This document shows positions 14,849 through 23,699 of a DNA stretch of 64,000 nt, one piece after another. The notes below the pieces were generated by a model, which saw only the letters and a list, made by a program, of their open reading frames with translations, searched no databases and was not told the DNA's origin. The translations under genes and the position numbers were made by a program. The first letter of the stretch is position 1, and every line of letters starts with the position of its first letter. Source of the DNA: Acidobacteriota bacterium (lineage in GTDB: Bacteria; Acidobacteriota; Holophagae; Holophagales; Holophagaceae); the NCBI GenBank assembly GCA_016213735.1, contig JACQZU010000003.1:124001-188000 (forward strand), in the 5' to 3' direction.

Positions 14849-16129
14849 TCAGGGGTGCCCCGCCCCGTCCATGACGCGGTGCATCAGCAGGGCCGCCCGC
14901 CGGGTGAGCATGGGGAGGCTGGCCAGTTCGATGAATTCCCCCGGGGCGTGCTCCTTCCCCCCGTCGGCGCCGAGGCCGTCCAGGCAGGGCAGGAGCTCCG
15001 CCACGAAGCTGATGTCCCCGGCCCCCCGCTGGCCTGGATCGTGGGCGGACATGGGGCCGTAGCCCAGGTCCCGGGAACAGGCGTCCAGCACCGCCAGGAG
15101 CCGGGCGTTGCCTTCCGAGGGCGCCATGGCGGGCATGCCGTCCGTGAAGCTGAGGGTGGCGGAGGTGCGGGGCAGGCTGGCGGCGGCGATGGCCCGCATC
15201 TTCTCCCGGGCCCGGGCCAGCTGGTCCCGGCTGAGGAAGCGGAGGTCCCCCTCCACCACCACCTTCCCCGGAACCACGTTGGTCTTGCCCCGGGCGGTGC
15301 CGCTGAAGCTCGGTGGATCGTAGGTGGCTTCGGTGCCGCCCAGGATCACGCTGGGGTTGCAGGTCAGGTAGGGCTCGGGCAGTTGGGCGTGAAAGGCCGC
15401 GAGGATGCGGGCGGCCTCGTAGATGGCCCCGCTGCCCCGGGCCTTCCCGAAAATTCCGGACGAGTGTCCCTGGGAGCCCGCCACCTCCAGACGCCAGGAG
15501 CTGAAGCCCCGGCGGCCCGTGGCGGCCACCCCGGCCTCGTAGCCCTCGAAGGCGAGGGCGGCGTCGCTGCGCCGGGCGGCCTCCAGGAGGTCCTTCCGGC
15601 TCACCTCGTACGGTTTCCCCGTATCCTCCTCGTCCCCCGTGAGGAAGACGATCACCTGCCGCCCCGCCAGGGCACCGGCGGCGTGCAGGGCGCGCAGAGC
15701 CTCCAGCATGATCAAGTTGCCGCCCTTCATGTCCGAGACCCCGCTGCCGAAGGCGCGGCCCCCCTCCCTCCGGAAGGGCTCGCCCTGGAGCACGGTGTCC
15801 AGGTGACCGATGAGCAGAAGCCTGCGGCCCCGGTCGCCGCGGTGTTCCGCCACCAGGTGCCCGCTGCGTCCCACGGAGGCCTGGTCCACCCATCGGGTCT
15901 CGAAGCCCATCGTGCGAAGTTCCCGGGCATAGAGCTCACCCACGGCCTTCACGCCGGCGTGGTTCTCCGTGGCACTGGCCTGGTCCACCGTCCGCCCCAG
16001 GAGGGCCACCGCCGCCTCCTGCCGGGCCAGGACCTCGGCCGCGATGCGCTGCTCCAGGGGCGGGAGCTCCGCGGCTGGGAGGACTCCGGCCAGTTGGCAG
16101 GCAAGGAACAGGACGCGGGTCCGGGACAT
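14849..16129 (-). CDS. Secreted M20-family zinc peptidase (glutamate-carboxypeptidase-like)
   Basis: 426 aa from ATG 16129, giving an N-terminal signal peptide (RVLFLACQLAGVLPAAEL) and a periplasmic product. M20 landmarks are LLLIGHLDTVL (metal His/Asp), GVSDMKGGNLIML (bridging Asp), FLTGDEEDTGKPYEV (catalytic and metal Glu), and a late DPGQRGAGDISFV. The central lid or dimerisation domain contains GSQGHSSGIFGKARG. The family cleaves C-terminal amino acids or acyl groups; the substrate is not predictable. It is transcribed toward lpxD, 31 bp away, and divergent from the phosphoesterase at 16220. Confidence 0.88.
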   Translation of the reverse strand: MSRTRVLFLACQLAGVLPAAELPPLEQRIAAEVLARQEAAVALLGRTVDQASATENHAGVKAVGELYARELRTMGFETRWVDQASVGRSGHLVAEHRGDRGRRLLLIGHLDTVLQGEPFRREGGRAFGSGVSDMKGGNLIMLEALRALHAAGALAGRQVIVFLTGDEEDTGKPYEVSRKDLLEAARRSDAALAFEGYEAGVAATGRRGFSSWRLEVAGSQGHSSGIFGKARGSGAIYEAARILAAFHAQLPEPYLTCNPSVILGGTEATYDPPSFSGTARGKTNVVPGKVVVEGDLRFLSRDQLARAREKMRAIAAASLPRTSATLSFTDGMPAMAPSEGNARLLAVLDACSRDLGYGPMSAHDPGQRGAGDISFVAELLPCLDGLGADGGKEHAPGEFIELASLPMLTRRAALLMHRVMDGAGHP

Positions 16130-16219
16130 GGGGGCCAGTGTACCGGAGCGCCTGCTACTCCCGGCCCTCGGGGCCTGGACCGGGCCTGTCATCCTGGCAG
16201 AGTGGGGAGGGGAGGATCG

Positions 16220-17536
16220 GTGCGGCTCCGGATGTTCCTGGTCCTGGTCCTCTCTCTGGCCGCCTCCAGGTGTGGAGGCGGATCCCAGGGGGTGGATACC
16301 GCCCATCAGGGCCCGGCGCCGTTCCGTTTCGCGGTGTTCAGCGACCCCCACCTTCACGATGCCGCGACCCTGGGGGCCGGCGGGCCGGATTGGGATGCCT
16401 ACCTGGCGAAGGACAGGAAGCTCCTCAAGGAGAGCGCCGAAATCCAGGATTCGGTGATCGAGAGGCTCCTGGCCCTCCGCCCGGACGCCGTCATGGTTTC
16501 CGGGGACCTCACCAAGGATGGCGAGCTCGCCAACCACCAATTCGCGGCGGCCAAGCTAGGCCGACTGCGCAGCGCGGGAATCAAGGTGTTCGTGGTCCCC
16601 GGGAACCACGATATCGCCAATCCCCGCGCCCTGAACTTCACTGTCTCCCCCGCGGTTCCGACGCCCACCGTGAGCCCGGCGGAATTTCGCCAGGTCTACG
16701 CGGATTGCGGGTTCAACGGCGCCCTCTCCCAGGACCCCAGCTCCCTCAGCTACGTGGCGGAACCTGTGCCGGGCCTGTGGCTTCTCGCGCTGGACAGCTG
16801 CGACTACGCCAACAATCAAACCCAGGGGGCCCCGGTTACAGCCGGAAGACTCACCGCCGCGACCCAGACCTGGGCCCTGGCCCGCCTCCAGGAGGCCAGG
16901 CAAAAAGGGAAGCTGGTGATCGGCCTGATGCACCATGGCCTCGTGGAGCACTTTGCGGGCCAGGCACAGAAATTCCCCGCCTACCTCCTGAGCAACGCCC
17001 CCATGGTCGGAAAATCGCTGGCCGACAACGGGATGAACCTCGTCTTCACCGGTCATTTCCACGCCAACGACATCACGGCGCAGGATTTCGGAAGCTCCCG
17101 CCTGGTTGATTGCGAGACAGGTTCCCTCGTCACGGCCCCCTGCCCCTATCGAACGGCCAGCCTGGATCTGGCGGCGGGGCGGGTGGACATCCGCACCGAA
17201 ACCGTCGCCGCCATTCCATCCCATCCCTCGGATTTCCTCGCCTATTCCAGCGCCCTCCAGCGCCAGGGGCTGACCGATGCGACCATGGCCCAGCTCACGC
17301 GCGCCCCCTACTACCTGGACTCCACCCGGGCCGCCCAGGCAACTCCCTGGGTCGTGGGCGGAATGATGGCCCACTTCGCTGGGGATGAGAACTTGACCGA
17401 CCCTGCCACGCGCGATGCGATCACCGAGATGCTTTCCAGCAAGGACTTCGTGATGACGCTCCTGGGGCAGTGGATCCAGTCCCTCTGGACCGACCTCCCC
17501 CCCAAGGACACCTCCGCCAGCCTGGTCCTGAAGTGA
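16220..17536 (+). CDS. Secreted metallophosphoesterase
   Basis: 438 aa from GTG 16220, preceded by GGGAGGGGAGG. The N terminus VRLRMFLVLVLSLAASRCGG is a signal sequence; the cysteine suggests a lipoprotein but the residue before it is Arg, so this is doubtful. Dinuclear metal motifs are all visible: FSDPHLHD, VSGDLTKDGE, VPGNHDIAN, LMHHGLV and FTGHFHAND. The C-terminal 150 residues form a separate domain resembling those of secreted calcineurin-like phosphoesterases. Substrate unknown; a periplasmic or surface role is inferred from the signal. Confidence 0.87.
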   Translation: MRLRMFLVLVLSLAASRCGGGSQGVDTAHQGPAPFRFAVFSDPHLHDAATLGAGGPDWDAYLAKDRKLLKESAEIQDSVIERLLALRPDAVMVSGDLTKDGELANHQFAAAKLGRLRSAGIKVFVVPGNHDIANPRALNFTVSPAVPTPTVSPAEFRQVYADCGFNGALSQDPSSLSYVAEPVPGLWLLALDSCDYANNQTQGAPVTAGRLTAATQTWALARLQEARQKGKLVIGLMHHGLVEHFAGQAQKFPAYLLSNAPMVGKSLADNGMNLVFTGHFHANDITAQDFGSSRLVDCETGSLVTAPCPYRTASLDLAAGRVDIRTETVAAIPSHPSDFLAYSSALQRQGLTDATMAQLTRAPYYLDSTRAAQATPWVVGGMMAHFAGDENLTDPATRDAITEMLSSKDFVMTLLGQWIQSLWTDLPPKDTSASLVLK

Positions 17537-17578
17537 TCGGGAACGGGGCGTCCGCAGGCCCCTTCCCTGGGGGGCGCC

Positions 17579-20047
17579 TCAATCGGCCGATTCCCCGGGG
17601 TCCTCCGGCCAACGGTGCCTGGGGTACCGGCGGCTGAGCTGGGGGCGCAGTTCGCGGTAGGCCCGCTGCCAGAAGCCTGCCAGGTCGGTGGTGACTTGCA
17701 CCGCCCGGAGGTTGGGGGCCAGGAGGTGCAGCACCAGGGGCAGTTTCCCGCCGGCGATGCGAGGGCCTTCCTTCATGCCCAGGAAGTCCTGGAGTCGGCT
17801 CTCGATCCAAGGACTCTCCCCGTCGTAGCGGACCTTCACGCGGCGGCGGGGCAGCTGCACGTGGTCCGGGGCCCAGCGTTCCAGGAGCCCGAAGGTCGCC
17901 TCTCCGAAGGTCTCCCGGAAGATCCAGGTCCAGTCGGTGCGGTCCAGGTCCTCCAGCCCCGCGGCCCCGGCGCAGGCGCGATCCGCGAGCACCGTCCGCA
18001 GGTCCGCTTCCCCGGGGAGGCCCAGGTCCGGCCGCTGGGCGCCGAGGAAGGCGGCCCGGCCCGCCAGGCGATCCAGGGCCTCGGACCCGGGCCAGGCGCC
18101 TCCCCGCACCGCGAGGGCCAGGGCCTCGGCGACCCCGGGCTCCCCCGGAATCCCCCGGCGGCGGACCTCCTCCAGAGCCAGGTCCCGGTAGCGGAGCGTG
18201 GTCACGCGCTCCACGCGGCCATGGACGGGGTTCAGGATCCAGGCCACCCCTTCCGTGAGGTCTTCGGGCAGGTCTTCCAGCAGCCACTCGCTTTGCACCC
18301 GGGCCCACAGGCCCACCTCCACCCGCCGGCCCGAGGCGCCGCTGCGGGCCTCGGCTTCCAGGGCCACCAGCAACCCTTCTTCCCCCCGGGGGGCCTTCTT
18401 CAGTTCACCTCCGCCGCCGCCCGCGAGGCTGAGGGTGCGGCCCCTGCGCCGGGCCAGCCGGTCGGGATAGGCCCGGAGCAGGGCGCGGCAGAGCGCCTCC
18501 TCGGGATCCGCGGCGGTGTCGGCGGCGGAGCCGAGGCTTCTCAGCACCCGCCGGGCCTGGGCCACGCGGGAGGGGTCCAGGCCCATGGCGCGGAGCGCCC
18601 CGGTCCCCGCCTCCCGGGCTTCCTCGAAGCGGTCCAGGCGCGCCAGGAGGTCGCCGGCCCCCGGTTCTCCTTCCTCCAGGCTTCGCCGCTCCGCCAGGTC
18701 GCCGCATTCCAGCACGGCCGCCGCCACCCGGGCGGAGTGTCCGGCCCCCAGGGCGTCCCCCGCGAGGACCAGGCGGGCCAGGCGCGGGTGGAGGGGCAGG
18801 GCGGCCATGGCCCGCCCGGTGTCCGTCAACGCGCATCCGAGCACAGCCCCCAGCTGTTCCAGCAGGCCCTCGGCGTGGTCCAGGGCTTCGGCGGGGGGCC
18901 TCTCGAACCAGGGCAGGGAGCGGGGATCCCGGAGGCCCAGGGCGTGCAGGAGGAGCAGGGCCTCGCTGAGGTCGGCGCGGCCGATCTCCGGAGCATCGAA
19001 GGGGGGCCGCGCCCGGAATTCCACCTCCGGGAACAGGCGGAGGCAGCTCCCTGGCCCCTGGCGCCCCGCCCGGCCCCCGCGCTGGAGGCACCGGGCCTGG
19101 CTGATGCGGACGGTTCGAAGGGAAGAGAGCCCGGACCAAGGGGAGTGCTGGGCTTCCCGGGCGAGACCTGAATCCAGCACCGTGTGGACGCCCTCGAGGG
19201 TCACGGAACTTTCGGCCACATTGGTGCTGAACAGGATCTTGGGCCGGGGCGAGGGCGCCAGGGCCGCGGCGGTGGCCTCCGCGGACAGCTCGCCGTGGAG
19301 CGGAAAGAGGCGGAGGTCCCGGCGTCGCGCCAGTTCCTGGCAGGCCGCCATGCAGGCCCGGATCTCCCGGGCCCCTGGCAGGAAGACCAGGGTGTGCCCG
19401 GCTCCGGGACCCCATTCCAGGCCCTCCAGCGTGTCGCGGACCCTTTCGGGAAGGGGGCCGGAGGTCGGCCGGTCCAGGTGCCGGACGGTCACCGGGTGGG
19501 CCCGGCCCTCGCAGGTGAGCGTCGCCCCATCCAGGTAGGCGGCCACCGGGGCCGGGTCCAGGGTGGCGCTCATCACCACCACCCGAAGGTCCGGCCGGGC
19601 ACCCAGCTGGAGCCGGCGCAGGAGGGCCAGGGCCAGGTCGGTCTGGAGGTGGCGTTCGTGGAATTCGTCGAGCACCACGCAGCCGATCCCCTTCAGGGAG
19701 GGATCCTCCAGGAGGCGGCGCAGCAACAGGCCCTCGGTCACGAAACGGAGCCGGGTCCGCCAGGAGACCTTCTGTTCGAAGCGGACGGCGTATCCGATCC
19801 GGGCTCCCAGTTCCTCGCCCTGCTCCTCCGCCACCCGGGCCGCGGCCAGGCGGGCCGCGAGGCGCCTCGGTTCCAGCACCCAGCAGGCCCCGTCCCCCAG
19901 GAGGCCGGACTCCAGAAGGGCCAGGGGAACACGGGTGGTCTTGCCGGCCCCGGGTTCGGCGACGAGCACCAGGTTCGGGCGGGTCCCCAGGGACGCCAGG
20001 ATCCGGGGCACCTGGGCATCGACGGGCAGGGGGACCGGGGCGGCCAT
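17579..20047 (-). CDS. hrpB: ATP-dependent helicase HrpB
   Basis: 822 aa, the usual HrpB size, from ATG 20047. Walker A is EPGAGKTTRVP (31-41) and the DEAH box reads DEFH (127-130), followed by SATLDPAPVAAYL. The helicase C domain has LFSTNVAESSVTLEGVHTVLDSG and QRGGRAGRQGPGSCLRLF. C-terminal HA2 and HrpB-specific domains end with LSRRYPRHRWPEDP, the conserved family tail. This is a DExH-type RNA helicase family of unsettled role in most bacteria. The longer frame up to 20500 overlaps the opposing gene and is not used. Confidence 0.93.
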   Translation of the reverse strand: MAAPVPLPVDAQVPRILASLGTRPNLVLVAEPGAGKTTRVPLALLESGLLGDGACWVLEPRRLAARLAAARVAEEQGEELGARIGYAVRFEQKVSWRTRLRFVTEGLLLRRLLEDPSLKGIGCVVLDEFHERHLQTDLALALLRRLQLGARPDLRVVVMSATLDPAPVAAYLDGATLTCEGRAHPVTVRHLDRPTSGPLPERVRDTLEGLEWGPGAGHTLVFLPGAREIRACMAACQELARRRDLRLFPLHGELSAEATAAALAPSPRPKILFSTNVAESSVTLEGVHTVLDSGLAREAQHSPWSGLSSLRTVRISQARCLQRGGRAGRQGPGSCLRLFPEVEFRARPPFDAPEIGRADLSEALLLLHALGLRDPRSLPWFERPPAEALDHAEGLLEQLGAVLGCALTDTGRAMAALPLHPRLARLVLAGDALGAGHSARVAAAVLECGDLAERRSLEEGEPGAGDLLARLDRFEEAREAGTGALRAMGLDPSRVAQARRVLRSLGSAADTAADPEEALCRALLRAYPDRLARRRGRTLSLAGGGGGELKKAPRGEEGLLVALEAEARSGASGRRVEVGLWARVQSEWLLEDLPEDLTEGVAWILNPVHGRVERVTTLRYRDLALEEVRRRGIPGEPGVAEALALAVRGGAWPGSEALDRLAGRAAFLGAQRPDLGLPGEADLRTVLADRACAGAAGLEDLDRTDWTWIFRETFGEATFGLLERWAPDHVQLPRRRVKVRYDGESPWIESRLQDFLGMKEGPRIAGGKLPLVLHLLAPNLRAVQVTTDLAGFWQRAYRELRPQLSRRYPRHRWPEDPGESAD

Positions 20048-20153
20048 GACCCATCTTTCCACGCCGGGTCCGGTGCCACGGTCCCGCGGTGGGAAGGGCC
20101 GGCCTTGCAGGATGGCCCGGCCCAGGGTCCAATGCCCGGGGGAGGCAGGGCGA

Positions 20154-20558
20154 ATGGAACGCTTCAAGGCCAGCCGCTGGACCCGGGGAAACCACATCTT
20201 CCCCACCTGGATCGAGATCACGGACAACTCGGTCGTCCGGAGGAAGCGCACCTGGTTCACCCGGAACGAAATGAGCGTCCACCTGCAGCGGGTGGCCTCG
20301 GTGCACATCGAGACGGGGCTGCTCTGGTCGGACATCCTGATCGAGAGCACCGGCGGCTCGGATCCCATCCAGAGCCACGGCCACCGGAAGGGGGACGCGA
20401 TCCGGATCAAGCAGCTCATCGAGGCGGCCCAGAGCAGCCACCTCGAGGGCGGAGCCGGAGAAGCCACCAAGGTCTGCCCCTTCTGCGCCGAGACGATCAA
20501 GTCGGCGGCGAAGGTCTGCCGCTACTGCGGCCGGGACCTCCCCGAAGCCGGAGCCTAG
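20154..20558 (+). CDS. PH-like domain protein with C-terminal zinc ribbon
   Basis: 134 aa from ATG 20154 behind GGGGGAGGCAGGGCG. The first 100 residues resemble the bacterial PH-like fold (HIFPTWIEITDNSVVRRKRTW... and LWSDILIESTGG), with no membrane segment. The C terminus is a compact zinc ribbon, CPFCAETIKSAAKVCRYCG, with two CxxC pairs. Such ribbons are common tails on small bacterial proteins and usually mediate protein contacts. It is divergent from hrpB across about 106 bp. Role unknown. Confidence 0.72.
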   Translation: MERFKASRWTRGNHIFPTWIEITDNSVVRRKRTWFTRNEMSVHLQRVASVHIETGLLWSDILIESTGGSDPIQSHGHRKGDAIRIKQLIEAAQSSHLEGGAGEATKVCPFCAETIKSAAKVCRYCGRDLPEAGA

Positions 20559-20600
20559 GGGCGCTTCCCCCCCGGGGAGCCACGCGGCGCCTCCGCGGGC

Positions 20601-20619
20601 CGGGGGCTCATCGCCCCCG
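20601..20619. other. Perfect 7-bp hairpin in the gap before the cytochrome gene
   Basis: CGGGGGC (20601-20607), loop TCATC, GCCCCCG (20613-20619). It lies 43 bp after the zinc-ribbon gene, so it may help end transcription of that gene, but no T-run follows as required for a standard intrinsic terminator. The remaining gap 20559-20739 holds a CRP/FNR-like box and no recognisable ORF. Confidence 0.4.
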
Positions 20620-20641
20620 AAGGCCCCGGAGGGGGGAACCC

Positions 20642-20657
20642 TGTGATCTGGATCGCA
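20642..20657. promoter_or_regulatory. CRP/FNR-like palindrome upstream of the multiheme cytochrome
   Basis: TGTGATCTGGATCGCA fits the CRP/FNR family pattern TGTGA-N6-TCACA with one mismatch in the right half. It ends 82 bp before the ATG of the cytochrome gene, a plausible place for an activator site. Redox control of a respiratory cytochrome by such a regulator would make sense, but one match can arise by chance. Confidence 0.35.
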
Positions 20658-20739
20658 AGTCGGCACGAGCATGCCTCGCGTCACGACAGAAGTCCGCCTC
20701 CATAGTTAACCTTTGGGTTCAGAGACTGGCGAGGCCCTC

Positions 20740-22632
20740 ATGTCCCTCTTCTCCGGCGCGTTCGCACTGCTCCTGCTGGGAGCCCAGATCGATCCCCAGG
20801 AGTGCGGCAATTGCCACACGGTGGACCTGGCGCGCTTCGAGAAGTCCGTGCATGGCCCCCTGGGCTGCCAGGGCTGCCACACCACGGTCACGGCCCTCCC
20901 CCATGCGGGGAAGCCCCGGAAGGCGGAATGCGCCACCTGCCACGCGGAAGCGTTCAAGGCCTATGCCGCCAGCGTGCACGGGTCCGCCCAGAAGAACGGG
21001 GACGCGGACTCGGCCACCTGCGTCTCCTGCCACGGTTCCCCCCACGAGGTCGTCCCCCGCAGCGACGGGGCTTCGAAGGTCGCCAAGAAGAACCTCGCGG
21101 ACACCTGCGGGAAGTGCCACTCGGACCCCGGATTCCTCAGCCGGCACAAGATTCCCTTCGCCAAACCGGTGGAGGCCTACCGCCTGAGCGTGCACGGGCG
21201 GGCGGTGGCCAAGGGCAGCGACGCCGCCGCCTCCTGCTCGGACTGTCACGGGGCCCACGACATCCAGGGCGGACGGGACCGCCGGTCCAAGACGGAGCAC
21301 GGGCACATCTCCAACACCTGCGGAAAGTGCCACTCAGAGGTCCAGAAGGTCTATGAATCCAGCATCCACGGGACCGCCGTGAAGGCCGGGTCCCTGGATT
21401 CGCCCGTGTGCACCGACTGCCATGGCGAGCACACCATCCTGGCCCCGGCGGAACCGGGCTCCCTGGTCAATCCGGCCCGGGTGTCCACCGCCACCTGCGG
21501 CCGCTGCCACTCCGACGAACGCCTGGCCACCCGATACGACCTGCCCTGGGACAAAATGCCCACCTTCCAGGACAGCTACCACGGCCTGGCCCTCCGGGGC
21601 GGCCAGAAGACCGTGGCCAACTGCGCCTCATGCCACGGGGTCCACAACATCCTGGCCTCCCACGACCCCAAGTCCACGATCCACCCGAAGAACCTCGGCC
21701 AGACCTGCGGGCGCTGCCATCCCGGGGTCGGGAGCAGCTTCACCTCCGGCCCCATCCACGTCCGCTCCGCCACCGTCTCTGAACACAAGTACGTCCGATG
21801 GATCCGGGTCACCTATTGGATCCTCATCCCCCTGACCATCGGTTTCATGGTCTTCCACAACGCCATCGACTGGCTGGCCAAGCTGCGCCGGGGCCGCCAG
21901 CACCACGGGGGAACGGGCGAGATGCTGCCCCGCATGAACCTGCGGTTCCGCGTCACCCACGCCCTGGCCGCGGTGAGTTTCCTGGTGCTCATCGTCACGG
22001 GGTTCGCGCTGAAGTTTCCCGAGGCAGGCTGGGTCAAGCTCTTCCTGGCCTTCGACCCCACCTCCGCCTTCCGGGGCCTGACGCACCGCATCGCCGCGGT
22101 GGTCCTCATGGCCTCCAGCGCCTACCACGGGCTCCACCTGCTCCTGGACCGCCGGGACCGGAAGATCCTCTGGCACCTCTGGCCGAACCTCCAGGACGCC
22201 AAGGACATCCTGGGCATGATCAAGTTCAACCTGGGGCTGTCGGGAACGCGGCCGACCTTCGACACCTTCAGCTACGCCGAGAAGATGGAGTACTGGGCCT
22301 ACTGGTGGGGCACGGTGGTCATGGCGGTCACGGGCATCCTCCTCTGGGCCGAGAACTGGAGCCTCCGGTACCTGCCCAAATGGGTGATGGACGCGGCCAC
22401 CGCCGCGCACTGGTACGAGGCCATCCTGGCGACCCTGTCCATCCTCGTCTGGCACTGGTACCTGGTGATCTTCGACCCCGATGTCTACCCCATGGAGATG
22501 ACCTGGCTGGACGGCAAGGTCTCGGGGGACCACCTGCGCGAGACCCGGCCGGAGTACTACCGCCACCTGGTGGAGCAGCAGGAGGCCGCCGAGGGGGGGG
22601 CCGGGGATCCGCCCCAGGAGACCGGGAGCTAA
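20740..22632 (+). CDS. Undecaheme cytochrome c fused to membrane cytochrome b (CbcL-like)
   Basis: 630 aa from ATG 20740; a TTG nine codons upstream is less likely because the ATG gives a clean signal peptide (SLFSGAFALLLLGAQ). The periplasmic part holds eleven CxxCH motifs (CGNCH, CQGCH, CATCH, CVSCH, CGKCH, CSDCH, CGKCH, CTDCH, CGRCH, CASCH, CGRCH) and many HGxxH-type distal histidines. From about residue 345 there are five membrane helices with paired histidines, as in HydC/FdnI cytochrome b subunits. This matches the layout of Geobacter CbcL, a quinol oxidoreductase needed for Fe(III) respiration at low potential. Role here is inferred from architecture. Confidence 0.85.
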   Translation: MSLFSGAFALLLLGAQIDPQECGNCHTVDLARFEKSVHGPLGCQGCHTTVTALPHAGKPRKAECATCHAEAFKAYAASVHGSAQKNGDADSATCVSCHGSPHEVVPRSDGASKVAKKNLADTCGKCHSDPGFLSRHKIPFAKPVEAYRLSVHGRAVAKGSDAAASCSDCHGAHDIQGGRDRRSKTEHGHISNTCGKCHSEVQKVYESSIHGTAVKAGSLDSPVCTDCHGEHTILAPAEPGSLVNPARVSTATCGRCHSDERLATRYDLPWDKMPTFQDSYHGLALRGGQKTVANCASCHGVHNILASHDPKSTIHPKNLGQTCGRCHPGVGSSFTSGPIHVRSATVSEHKYVRWIRVTYWILIPLTIGFMVFHNAIDWLAKLRRGRQHHGGTGEMLPRMNLRFRVTHALAAVSFLVLIVTGFALKFPEAGWVKLFLAFDPTSAFRGLTHRIAAVVLMASSAYHGLHLLLDRRDRKILWHLWPNLQDAKDILGMIKFNLGLSGTRPTFDTFSYAEKMEYWAYWWGTVVMAVTGILLWAENWSLRYLPKWVMDAATAAHWYEAILATLSILVWHWYLVIFDPDVYPMEMTWLDGKVSGDHLRETRPEYYRHLVEQQEAAEGGAGDPPQETGS

Positions 22633-22699
22633 GGCCGGGCGCGGCGCCCTATACACTGGAGCCGGGGCGGCCTTGCAGGACGCGCCCGGGGGGGGGAAC

Positions 22700-23680
22700 G
22701 TGCGGGGCAAGGGCTGCCATGACGACATCCTGGGGGTGATCGGCCACACGCCGATGGTGCGGCTGCGGCGCATCACGGAGGGGATGGGCTGCCAGGTCTT
22801 CGCCAAGCTGGAATTCCTCAACCCCATGGGCAGCAGCAAGGACCGCATCGCCCGCCACCTCATCGAGGCCGCGGAGCGGGACGGCCGCCTGAAGCCGGGC
22901 GACACGATCATCGAGAATTCCTCCGGGAACACGGCCATGGGCCTGGCCATGGTGGCCATCCAGAAGGGGTACAAGCTCAAGGCGGTGGTCCGGGACCGGA
23001 TCAGCAAGGAGAAGCTGGACCAGCTCCTGGCCCTCGGCGTGGAGGTCGTGAAGGTGGACACTTCCCTGCCTCCGGAACACCCCGACAGCTACAACAACAT
23101 CACCCCCCGCCTGGCCCGGGAGCTGCCCCACTGCTACTTCCCCGACCAGCACAACAACCGCGAGAACAACGAGGCCCACTACCTGGGCACGGGCCCCGAG
23201 ATCTGGGAACAGATGGAGGGGCGCATCGACATCCTGGTGGCCGGCATGGGAACGGGGGGCACCGTGGGCGGGGTGGGGCGCTACCTGAAGGAGCGCGACC
23301 CGCGCATCCGGGTGGTGGCGGTGGACGTGGAAGGGTCGGTGTTCACCGAGTTCTTCCGGACCGGGAAGCCCGGGCGCCCGGGCCCCTACCTCCTGGAGGG
23401 CCTGGGGGACGAGTTCATCATCGGGTGCGCCGACTTCGAGGTGATCGACGACATGGTGCAGGTGCCCGACCGGGACGCCTTTCGGGCGGCCCGGGAACTG
23501 GCCCGGCGGGAGGGCCTCCTGGTGGGCGGGTCCAGCGGCGCCGTGGTGTGCGCCTTGCGCAGCATCGCCCCCGGCCTGCCGGAGGGCGCCCGGGTGGCCG
23601 CGATCTTTCCCGACAGCGCCAGCCGCTACCTGAGCACGATCTTCAACGACGACTGGATGCGGGAGAAGGGGATGCTCTGA
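22700..23680 (+). CDS. Cysteine synthase / cystathionine beta-synthase family PLP enzyme
   Basis: 326 aa from GTG 22700 after a G-rich stretch; a TTG at 22673 would add nine residues. Family features are ILGVIGHTPMVRLRRI, the PLP lysine in NPMGSSKDRIARHL (SSKDR), the substrate loop ENSSGNTAMGLAMVA, the phosphate-binding GMGTGGTVGGVGRYL and GGSSGAVVCAL. The fold type II enzyme makes cysteine from O-acetylserine or cystathionine from homocysteine. The SSKDR and ENSSGNT context is nearer to cystathionine beta-synthase-like proteins than to CysK, and no CBS pair is present. Exact reaction unsure. Confidence 0.87.
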   Translation: MRGKGCHDDILGVIGHTPMVRLRRITEGMGCQVFAKLEFLNPMGSSKDRIARHLIEAAERDGRLKPGDTIIENSSGNTAMGLAMVAIQKGYKLKAVVRDRISKEKLDQLLALGVEVVKVDTSLPPEHPDSYNNITPRLARELPHCYFPDQHNNRENNEAHYLGTGPEIWEQMEGRIDILVAGMGTGGTVGGVGRYLKERDPRIRVVAVDVEGSVFTEFFRTGKPGRPGPYLLEGLGDEFIIGCADFEVIDDMVQVPDRDAFRAARELARREGLLVGGSSGAVVCALRSIAPGLPEGARVAAIFPDSASRYLSTIFNDDWMREKGML

Positions 23681-23699
23681 GGCCCCCGCGGCCCGGCGC

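Noticed and set aside
16541-17374. Minus-strand frames opposite the phosphoesterase
   Set aside because: No homology, and the plus strand carries all metallophosphoesterase motifs.
20559-20739. c-di-GMP (GEMM) riboswitch before the cytochrome gene
   Set aside because: Such switches often precede multiheme cytochromes, but the conserved GEMM receptor-loop and GACGCAAAGCC-type elements are absent.
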